Of a stretch of 22,096 nucleotides of DNA, positions 1 to 8,463 are shown one piece after another. The notes beneath the pieces were generated by a model. The model was not told the DNA's origin. It worked only from the letters and a program-made list of their open reading frames with translations, and did not search any database. The position numbers were made by a program, and so were the translations under genes. This stretch comes from Pelargonium cotyledonis (taxonomy: Eukaryota; Streptophyta; Magnoliopsida; Geraniales; Geraniaceae): positions 1 to 22,096 of the forward strand of contig JAYMTA010001058.1 of assembly GCA_036897625.1 (NCBI GenBank). Direction: 5' to 3'. Within the stretch, counting starts at the first letter, position 1. Every line of letters starts with the position of its first letter.

Positions 1-80
1 CCACGTAAATCCGGTGTCTAATTTCGCTTTCATTTTATATCCTATCTCTAAATATTTGTCCATCGGGTCGTTTCGATTCT

Positions 81-693
81 AACAAATTAAACTCTGTTGT
101 TCCTTTGGAAGTAACACATGAAATGGTGTTGAGCTTTCTAAAGGGGGAAGATAAGGTTGTTTTTGTAGGAGAATATCTAGCACCTTTGAACTTTGAGCAC
201 ATTTTGGACGCTTTGTTTGCTGAACATGGAGATTTTGAGTGCAAAGACAAAACAATTTGTCTTTCTTGCACTTTGCAAAGTTCTACAAAGTATGTGGAAC
301 ACAAAAATTGCAGAGGTCGAAGAGAGTTTGCCAATTCAGTGGTGGATTTATTTTGCCATTGCACAAACTGCGAAGTTCAAAATTCAATTTGCATTTGAGA
401 ACATGAAGAGGATTATATATGCACACTTTGGTCTTCAAGCCGATAATAAAGCAGATCGTGAACTCACAGATGCTCGCGTAGAAATGAGAAAGCTTCCACA
501 AGAGATTGAGGAGTTGGAAAAGAAGTTACAAAAAACAAAAGAGAGATTTGAGATCGTCAAAATTAAAGAAAAGGAGATTAGAGAAGCTTCTTTCAGAGCT
601 AAGAAGTCGCATTTAATGAGAAAGTGTTTGATGGAAGCAGAAGATTTAGTGTGTTATTCTGGAGGTGAACTATTTTTTCCTCCAAAAGAGTGA
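81..693 (+). pseudogene. DC1-family gene fragment, C-terminal region only (copy 1)
   Basis: This matches the C-terminal, non-DC1 part of the two other DC1 loci at 1294-2211 (-) and 7156-8072 (+). Similarity is clear from about position 81. Upstream of that the window start shows no DC1-like frame, so the copy is either 5'-truncated or its earlier exon lies outside the window. The reading frame starts as LEVTHEMVLSFL..., runs to GDFE near 237, then shifts relative to its paralogs because about 18-20 bases present in copy 3 (around 7600-7620) are missing here. The rest (AKTKQFVFLALCKVLQSMW onward) continues in another frame to a TGA at 691-693. The end is a charged helical segment (EIEELEKKLQKT...) followed by the shared terminus GGELFFPP. 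No function can be claimed for this fragment. It converges on the - strand copy downstream. Confidence 0.75.
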
Positions 694-817
694 CCTATGG
701 AGAATCTTGAATGTATTTTTTGCTTGAAAGTTGAAATTTGAGGAATGCCAAAAAGATCAATTATGCATTGGTTGTCAATCTTTCTATCTTTTTTTCTCTC
801 TCCATATAATTCAAGTA

Positions 818-1199
818 GTCTTTAAACACTACTTGTATATGTTTCTTGAGGTCAAAGCTCTTGCAAGTTGCAACAGTATTGCATTACAAAACAGTGCCAG
901 TTATCGAATTTGTTTAACAGGAAACATAAGCAACTGATATTCAATTTTTTTTTCCTTGTAATGTATACTAAATTTCTCATCCGAAAACAATAATATCATG
1001 AGAAAACATGACTGTATTGTAGAAGCGCGAAAGGGGATAATGCAAAAGAAAGTCTTTAAACACTACTTGTATATGTTTCTTGATGCCAAAGCACTTGCAT
1101 ACTGAAACAATATTGCACTACAGAACAGAGCCAATTGATCGAACAAGATTCTGCTTCCATCAAATTTGCTTAACAGGAAGTAAAAGTAACTGATATTCC
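818..1199 (+). repeat. Tandem duplication of DC1 3' flank (units 818-1049 and 1052-1199)
   Basis: The stretch starting gtctttaaacactacttgta occurs at 818 and again at 1052. Both units run on through 'aacaggaa' to 'ctgatattc'. A third copy follows DC1 copy 3 at 8072-8298 and shares the longer extension of unit 1 (gcgcgaaaggggataatgc), so unit 1 is the original 3' flank of copy 1 and unit 2 is an added partial unit. Unit 2 ends next to the 3' flank of the inverted copy 2 (1200-1293), so the breakpoint of the inverted duplication lies near 1200. Confidence 0.8.
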
Positions 1200-1293
1200 A
1201 TATATTCAAGTACTATTGAATTGTACGAAGAGAAAGAAAAACAAAGATTGACAACCAATACAATTAGAAAACAAATTCAAGATTCTACGAAGT

Positions 1294-3788
1294 TCACTCC
1301 ATTGGAGGAAAAAATAGTTCGCCGCCAGAATAGCACACTAAGTCTTCAGCCTCTGTCAAGCACTTCCTTATCAAATGCGACTTCTTAGCTCTGAAAGAAG
1401 CTTCTCTAAGCTCTTTTTCTTTCATTTTGACAATCTCAAATCTCTCTCTGGTTTTTTGTAACTTGTTTTCCAACTCCTCAATCTCTCGTGGAAGCTTTCT
1501 CATTTCTGTGCGAGCATTTGTGAGCTCGCGATCTGCTTTTTTATCAGCTTGAAGCCCAAAGTGCGCATATATAATTCTCTTCATGTTCTCAAATGCAAAT
1601 TGGATTTTGAACTTTGCAGCATATGCAATAGCAAAATAAATCCAACATTGAATTAGCAAACTCTCTTCCACCTCCGCAACTTTTGTGCTCCACATTCTTT
1701 GTAAAACTTTGCAAAATGCGAGAAAGATATATTGTTTCGCCTTTGTACTTAATGTGCATTCTACTCCAAAATCTCCATGTTTAGCAAACAAAGCTTCAAT
1801 AGTATGCTCAAAGTTCAAAGGTACTAGATATTCTCCCACCTGAGAAACCTCAGAATAACCCCCTGGAAATCTCCCCACCATGTAGTCAGTTTCTTCCAAA
1901 GTAATAATGGAATTTAATTTGTTCACAAACATTATAAAGGGCTCGTCTGAAAAAAGAATTTTGGTAGTCGTTTTGTTGTCATATGAAGGAATCTCACCCA
2001 AAGAATTTTCCGACGTTAGATTGGATGCTAACTTGATAACATTCTTGATTTCTTCCATTTCAAGTTGATCAAGAGGCGATAAAACTTCCTTCAAGAGAGT
2101 AACATGATGATCACCTTCTTTCTTATTTTTCTTTCCTTCTGCTTTTTTAATATCTCGCGGAGTGACAAACTCCACGGCTTTCAGCTTGCAGTCTCGCGGT
2201 GCATTTAAAACCTAATCACAGAGGTTGAAATGAATGAGAAACAAATATTCCAATACTGATCGATATGTAAGAAAAGCATATTAAAGTAACTAATTGTTAT
2301 GAAATAGATACCTCAAGTTTAACACATCCGATATGAACTTCAAATTCGCATTCTCCACAGTAATAGATACATTCATCTGGATCTCTCTTGTCCTCACAAA
2401 CGTCGCAATAACGTTGGTGAATGTCGCCATTTTCAACGAGAGGGGGAGGAGCTAGAGTGAGACGATGAATATGGGATTCATATCGAATGGTGTATGGTAA
2501 AAGACAATCTTTCAAATTGTGATCTATTCTACATTCCACACAACGCGAGTAGGAGGTCTTGGAATAACTCCCTATCTTGTCTAAAAGAACAAGGAAGGTG
2601 ACTGCATTGGAAATTGTACCGGTGCTGTAGGGAAGGCACAAGCAACATGCACTCCAGATCAAGGACAAACTCATCATTATCATACGGACAATATTGACAG
2701 TAGAAGATAAAGCCACTACATTTCCTACCACAACAAGCGCATGTGAGTTGTTTTCCATGTTTGAACATGAATTTGAGAGGATGTCGTGGATGAAGTGGGT
2801 GGATTTGTTGGTCTAGTGCTTGCCACTGTTGAAGACACAAATCGTCCAGAAAGAGTTTGCAATGATCATCCCTGCATCCATATGCCGGACGTCCTGTGAG
2901 GATATGTTTCTTGCATCCCTGGCATTCAGGATTAGTAATGTCGGTACTAAGATCAGTGTAGAGGGAGAAACTATTAACTAATTGGACGGGACAAGAAAAA
3001 TGCGACATAAAGTTGTTGCATTCTGCGCATTTATACAACCAACGCTGCGCGCAATCCCATTTCTTGCAAGCATCACAGAAGAAGTATTTGAAATAATCGT
3101 CATCTGCGAGTGTAATTAAGGTTAAAGGATGCGGGTGGCCTTGTATCAGATGCTTGGAAGAGGCATCCGGCAGTGAGGCATGATCATCCACATCCTCGGA
3201 TACTTGGAATAAGCACTCCATATGGAAATTGAAATCGCACTCCACACAACGAGCAAAAACAACACCTTCCAAAAGACGAGAATCACAGGTTTTGCACTTC
3301 CATGGGTTGTAAAAAGCTGTATAATTGGTATGAACAAGACTGAGAAGATGTTGGTGGTCGGCGTATCTGAGAGTGGGCCTTAAAGATTGAGCGCAGTGGA
3401 CGTGTAGGTCAAAGCTGTCACACTCATGACAGTGGTAAAACAATATTGAGCGCTTGTCCTCCCATCCTATGATTCCACCACAAGCGTCACACCAGAATGT
3501 GTAAGCATAATAAGGTTTGGATGGAACAAGCTGGAGCATGTGGCCATGGTTTGGATGAAGAGGATGACGATGGATAAAATCTGGAAGATAAGCACAGAAT
3601 GTGCAAAGATACACTCTTCCATAGCACTCTTCTTCAGTGCATGTATAGGTCATTGAGGAGGAGAAATGACTGAATCCACAACAATAGCACGTATAAAATT
3701 CACTATCACTGCCACTCTCCTCCACCTCTAGGACTGACTGTAGTGTCAGTGGATGCTTGTGGCTGAAATGTTTAATCTCAACCTCCAT
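1294..3788 (-). CDS. DC1-domain (Cys/His-rich C1-like) protein with extra C-terminal region; one frame break
   Basis: Exon 1 (3788..2312) encodes repeated DC1 zinc-binding units, with H/C clusters at about residues 10-66, 76-132, 145-192, 218-266 and 331-380 and a last one near the exon end. Typical signatures are HPL.L, FWCDAC, FYHCHEC and IYYCGEC. A GT-AG intron (2311..2212, 100 bp, phase 0) joins it to exon 2 (2211..1294), which encodes about 305 residues without DC1 motifs, ending in a charged, probably coiled-coil helix and GGELFFPPME. DC1 proteins are a large plant family with presumed zinc, lipid or protein binding and mostly unknown roles. Near 2592-2600 there is one extra base compared with paralog 3 (ccttcc against ccttc), which switches frame. 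Exon 1 is 1477 nt, so removing one base gives 492 codons and about 797 residues in total. Everything else is open, so this is either a very recent pseudogene, a gene shortened to about 419 residues, or a sequence error. Confidence 0.75.
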
Positions 3789-3794
3789 ATCGAT

Positions 3795-4003
3795 CTATAC
3801 ATAAAATATATGTTAGTAGATATAAAATTGTAAGTTTGTTATTAACTATCAGTTTAATCTTATTGATATGATATATAAAATAGTTACGCAAATTGAAAGT
3901 AAGATCCATTGACATACCTTACTTTGTCTTCCGAGTTGAAGAGCAAGCTATACCCTGGAATTAGAAAACGGTTGAGCAAAACCAATTTTGCATCTATATA
4001 TAG
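3795..4003 (-). promoter_or_regulatory. Leader exon, leader intron and TATA box of DC1 copy 2
   Basis: Reading the - strand, a TATA element (ctatatatag, 3994-4003) is followed about 30 bases later by a probable start site near 3965-3970. A short untranslated exon runs to 3918, where AAG|GTATGT is a strong donor. The acceptor GTATAG at 3795-3796 returns the transcript to exon sequence six bases before the ATG at 3788. The leader intron is 123 bp. This is inferred from signals only. Confidence 0.55.
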
Positions 4004-4362
4004 AGAGATATATGAATTTGCTTACACCAACTATATGTTGTATCAAACCTTATATATGTACACAATAAACAAATAAAGGTTAAAAATATGTATATAAATG
4101 GTTTCTTAGTCCATAGATATATGAATTTGCTTACACCAACTATATGTTAGTATATATCAAATTGTAACTTCCGTATCAACTATATATCATTTAGCGGAAT
4201 ATATTATCTAATATAATATATGGAATCCTTACGCAAATTGGAAATGAGATTGGCATACCTTACTTTGTCTTTCAAGTTGAAGAGCAACCTATACCCAGAA
4301 ATTAGAAAACGGTTGAGCAAAGAATCGAGCAAAACCAATTTTGCAAACTATATATGAATATA
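3800..4362 (-). repeat. Imperfect tandem duplication of DC1 copy 2 promoter and leader (units ~3800-4033 and ~4139-4362)
   Basis: The block containing cgcaaattg, gcataccttactttgtct, gttgaagagcaa and attagaaaacggttgagcaa appears twice with a period of about 340 bases (for example catacc at 3913 and at 4253). A shorter block, gatatatgaatttgcttaca, is also repeated at about 4007 and 4115. The outer unit keeps the leader-intron donor and a TATA-like stretch, so it could act as a second promoter or an alternative first exon. Confidence 0.8.
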
Positions 4363-4439
4363 TATTTTGAAACAGAGTAGCAATGAGCTCTTCTACCTTG
4401 ATTACTCAAACTAAAATTCTTTGCTTGTCTCAGCTAGTT

Positions 4440-4663
4440 AACTACAAAAAAAAAATTTCAGTTTTGTAATCTGTGACGGAACTGTGACAGAATATTTTTG
4501 TCACTATTTGGGTTGTTAAAAGATGGTTGTGACACAAATTTTTGTCACAAATGTGTGTCTGTGACGGAAATTTCTGTCACAAAAAATTTGAATTATGTCA
4601 CAATCTGTGACGAAACTGTGACGGAAAAAAAATTGTCACGGTTTGTAATTTTTTTTGTAGGTG
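4440..4663. mobile_element. Small CACTA-like non-autonomous DNA transposon (MITE)
   Basis: The ends are inverted copies of CTACAAAAAAAA followed by TTGTAATC/TTACAAACC and GTGAC, close to the CACTAC termini of CACTA elements. The outermost CACTAC is degenerate at both ends. The interior is packed with direct and inverted CTGTGACGGAA and TTGTCACA motifs, like the subterminal transposase-binding repeats of this superfamily. At about 224 bp it has no room for a transposase. No clean 3-bp target duplication can be assigned. Confidence 0.6.
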
Positions 4664-4833
4664 TATTGTCTACTAGTTGTTTTTTCTCTTTGATTAAGCA
4701 TCTTCTACTAAAATAACAATCTTGCTTAATTCTATTTTATTCATTAATTATTTGCTTGCAAATTAGTTTTGTCATTTATTTCTTTTTCTTTTCTCCTTTT
4801 CACTTTGTCAAAAATAACGGTCTTGTTTTTCAT

Positions 4834-5974
4834 ATTCCATGTGCATTGCTTACAAATTAACTACTCCTTTCGTCTCAAAATGAGTGTCATGTTTATCTAA
4901 ATTTTTTGTCTAAAAATGAGTATCATGCACATGATTATTATATTATTCTTTTTCCCATACTACTCTTATCACTTATGCACATGAACAGATCTGCACATGG
5001 AGTGTAGATGGAAAAGTGATGGTAATATTATAAGCACACTAAATTATCTTGTAATTCTTAATTTTTGCAAAAAAAATGGAAACAAGACACTCATTTTAGA
5101 ACGGATGGAGTATGTATTAATACTTTTGCTACGTTTTCACTTTGTCAAAAATGTAGAAATCTTGTCAATATGTCATAGTTAGGAAAAAAATTACGTCGAT
5201 TGGTCACACTTTCTTGATAGCTACAACACATTTACTTTTCTTCTGTTGATCAAGTTTGTAACTGTAATATGCCCATGGCTGTCATCTTTTTCCATAGATA
5301 ATTGCTACTTGAATGACGAGATTTAGTTCTTTAAGGAGACAGTCCAATCTTATTGAGATCGTTGATTCGAATCTTATTGAGAGCAGAGAGATTATAGCTA
5401 CTAATTAGAATGTAATTATTAGTAGATGATGTTTTCTTGATGGTTAAAAAAAATGCACAATTGTTGTTAGTATTTTATATTTATTGTTACTAATAAGATG
5501 AGTTTCACAATAGAGGACACTTCCATGACAGCTTAAAAACACGTTTTACTTTTGTTCTATTGAAACTTGTGATTGTGTTAAGTGTTAACATTTACAAATG
5601 TAGATTGTAGTGGTTAACAAAATATGATATCTCATAAATATATATGTGTGTGTGCGCGCAGAAGTTATTTGACTATTAAAAATAAAGAAGAAAAGTAATT
5701 CTTATATATATCATTGGACTGTCCCCTTAAAGAACTAATTCTTGTAATTCGAGTAGCAATTATCTATGAAAAAAGATGACAACCATGAGCATATTACAAT
5801 TAGAAACTTACACACACACACAAAAATACACTAAATTTGTTGTAGCTCTCAATCAGTAAATTCATATTGTTAGTAACTATGAAATATTGACAAAAGTCTT
5901 GCATGTCTTATAATATTTTTCAAAGCGCAAAAGAAAAAGTAGCAAAGTATTAAATTGTAAGCAACACATATGGA
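4834..5974. mobile_element. Foldback (long-TIR) non-autonomous DNA element, nested and adjoining DC1 pseudogene
   Basis: The left arm (4834-5345, minus the nested MITE) and the reverse complement of the right arm (5711-5974) align over about 261-264 bases. Shared blocks include gcttacaa, cttgtcaatat, atagctacaac / agagctacaac, atagataattgctac and tagttctttaagg followed by gacagtccaat. The 365-bp loop (5346-5710) has no coding potential. The right end coincides within a few bases with the start of DC1 homology in copy 3. Such long arms fit Mutator-like or foldback elements; the superfamily cannot be settled because no target duplication is visible. Confidence 0.7.
4864..5110. mobile_element. 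Stowaway-type MITE (Tc1/mariner superfamily) with TA target duplication
   Basis: The left end CTCCTTTCGTCTCAAAATGA and the reverse complement of the right end CTCCATCCGTTCTAAAATGA form terminal inverted repeats of about 31 bases. They match the classic Stowaway terminus CTCC(C/T)TCCGT. TA dinucleotides flank the element at 4862-4863 and 5111-5112. It sits inside the left arm of the foldback element: removing it restores the arm to the same length as the right arm, so it inserted later. It is 247 bp, AT-rich and non-coding. Confidence 0.88.
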
Positions 5975-8072
5975 ATACGACTGTGACGAGTGTTCCCTTA
6001 ACCTACACGCCCGTTGCGCTAGAGGCCAACTCTAAGATACGGTGCCCATGAGCATCTTCTCACTCTTGTTCATACTAATTATGAAGGATTTTACTACCCA
6101 TGGGAATGCAAATCCTGCAACTCTCGTATTTTGGATGGTGCTGTTTTTGTACTCTGTGTGAAATGCAAAATCAGTTTCCATATCGAGTGTTTCCAATCCG
6201 CGGATATGGCTACTACTAAGCATCTTATACAAGGCCACCCACATCCTTTAACCTTAGCCACAGACTGAGTGTAGAAAACTCGAAACAACGTTTCAATTAC
6301 TTCTTCTGTGATGCTTGCAACAAGTGGGATTGGCCACAGCATTGGGCTTACAAATGCTTGGAATGCAACAACTTTATGTCCCATCTTTCTTGTCCAATCC
6401 AATTTCCTAAAGATGAGTTCCTCTGCACTGATCTTAGCCGCAACATGAAAAATCCTGAATGCCAGGGATGCAAGAAACTAATCCCTGGAGAACTTCCCGC
6501 GTATGGATGCAACCATTATTATTGCAAACTCTTTCTGGACGATTCATGTCCCCAACAGTGGCAAGCAATAGACCAACAAATCCACCCGTTACATCCACAG
6601 CATCCTCTCAAATTCACGTTCAACCATGGAGAACCACTCGCGTGCACTTGTTGCGAGAGGGAATGCTGTGGCTTTATCTTCCACTGTCATTATTGTCGTT
6701 ATAGTGAGTTTGTTCTTGATCTGGAGTGCATGTTGCTTGTGCCAATATCTCTACAACATCAAGACCACAGACATCACCTTCTTGTGCTCTTAGACGATAC
6801 AGGAAGCTATCCTAAGATCTCCTACTTGCGTTGTCTGGGTTGTAAACAGAATTTGAGTTTCACAAAATGCCTTTTGCCATATACAATCCAACACCAATCT
6901 CACTTCCATCCTCTCACTCTAGTTCCTCGTCTTGTTGGTAATGATGATTCTAGCCAATGTTATTGCGATGCTTGTGAGGACAGAAGAGATCCAGATGAAT
7001 GTATTTATTATTGCAGGGAATGCAAATTTGAAGTTCACATCGGATGTGCCAAATCTGAGGTATGCATGTATTCTTGATAATTTTAGTATGTTTTTTGTAT
7101 ATATCTATTTGTATTGACAAATATGTTTATAATCTATGTAAACGTTTGTGACTAGGTTTTAAATGCATCACGAAACTGCAAGTTCAAAGCTGTGAAGTTT
7201 GTTACTCCCAAACAAATTAAAGAAGAAGAAGAAGCAGAGGAAAATAGAAAAAAAGGTGGTCAGCATGTCATTCTCTTGAAGGAAGTTTTATTGCCTCTAA
7301 ATCAAGTTGAGGAGGAAGAAATCAAGAATGTTCTCAAGTTAGCGTCCAATATAACACGGGAAACTTCTTTGGGTGACGGAATTATGACAAGAAAATATCT
7401 ACCAAAATTCTTTTTCCAGACAAGCCTTCCAAATTATTTGTGAGCAAATTAAACTCTATCTTTTCTTTGGAAGTAACACATGAAATGGTGTTGAGCTTTC
7501 TAAAGGAGGAAGATGAGGTTGTTTTTGTGGGAGAATATCTGGCACCTTTGAACTTTGCGCACATTTTGGAGGCTTTGTTTGCTAAATACAGAGATTTTGG
7601 GGCAAAATGCACATTAAGTCCAAAGGTAAAACAGTTTCTCTTTCTTGCATTTTGCAAAGTTTTACAAAGTATGTGGAACACAAACGTAGCGGAGGTGGAA
7701 GAGAGTTTGCTAATTCAATGGTGGGTTTATTTTGCTATTGCACATGCTGCAAAGTTCAAAATCCAATTTGCATTTGAGAACATGAAGAGGACTATATATG
7801 CACACTTTGGTCTTCAAGCCGATAAAAAAGCAGATCGTGAGCTCACAGATGCTCGCATAGAAATGAGAAAACTTCCACAAGAGATCGAGGAGTTGGAAAA
7901 AAAGTTGCAGAAAACCAGAGAGAGATTTAAGATCATCAAAATTAAAGAAAAAGAGCTTGGAGAAGCTTCTTTCAGAGCTAATAAGTCGCATTTAATGAGA
8001 AAGTGTTTGATGGAGGCAGAAGATTTAGTTTGTTATTATGGAGGTGAACTGTTTTTTCCTCCAACAGAGTGA
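5970..8072 (+). pseudogene. DC1-family pseudogene, 5'-truncated (copy 3)
   Basis: Similarity to the - strand DC1 gene starts inside a DC1 unit (EYDCDECSLNLHARCA) that corresponds to about residue 118 of copy 2. The first two zinc units are therefore missing. Later DC1 units are recognisable: NPWECKSC-like (6098 onward), FFCDACNKWDW (6300 onward), and the long open stretch 6358-7059 ending CRECKFEVHIGCAKSE. The phase-0 GT-AG intron is conserved (7060..7155, 96 bp). Exon 2 then gives the shared C-terminal region. Breaks: a TAA at 6033 with a frame change, a second frame change near 6268-6292, and a net 4-base deletion near 7380 leading to a TGA at 7441, after which the tail continues in another frame to a TGA at 8070-8072. 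It diverges from copy 2. Confidence 0.85.
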
Positions 8073-8298
8073 TCTTTAAACTCTACTTGTATATGTTTCT
8101 TGATGTCAAAGCTCTTGCAAGTTGCAACAGTATTGCAATACAAAACTGAGCCAGTTATCGAATTTGCTTAACAGGAAACATAAGCAACAGATATTCCTTT
8201 TTTCTTCTTCTAACATTTACTAAATTATTCATCAGAAAACAATAATAACATAAAAACATGACTGTATTGTAGATGCGCGAAAGGGGAAAATGCAAAAA
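8072..8298 (+). repeat. Third copy of the DC1 3' flank
   Basis: This is the downstream flank of copy 3. It matches 818-1049 from ctttaaactctacttgtata through gactgtattgtagatgcgcg. It shows that copies 1 and 3 were duplicated with their 3' flanking DNA. Confidence 0.8.
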
Positions 8299-8463
8299 AA
8301 ATATGACGATGAAGAAGAAAATATATATATATATATGTATCATATAGAAAAATTTGCAACTGCAAAACTCAACCAAACACAGCAACATGGTTAGATGCAT
8401 CCACTCTAATCTCAAATGTACAATCCACGGAAAAGATTGGTAAGAAGGACCTGATGGAGTACG
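8299..8463 (-). other. Probable 3' UTR of the TPS gene, with an (AT)n tract
   Basis: This follows the TPS stop codon on the - strand. It holds an (AT)8 microsatellite at 8321-8336 and no open frame of note. The cleavage site cannot be fixed from sequence alone. Confidence 0.4.

Noticed and set aside
2598-2625. An 18-base GT...AG stretch that could act as an intron near the frame switch of DC1 copy 2
   Set aside because: Far too short for a plant spliceosomal intron, and 18 bases would not change the frame.
4498-4716. 72-codon open frame on +
   Set aside because: It falls within the CACTA-like element and is made of its GTGAC/GTCAC repeats.
5638-5660. Dinucleotide run (TA/TG/CG) in the foldback loop
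   Set aside because: A simple-sequence tract without further structure.
7373-7421. A possible 49-base intron in copy 3 that could bypass the frame break
   Set aside because: It is below the usual plant minimum of about 70 bases, and the paralog is colinear there without an intron.
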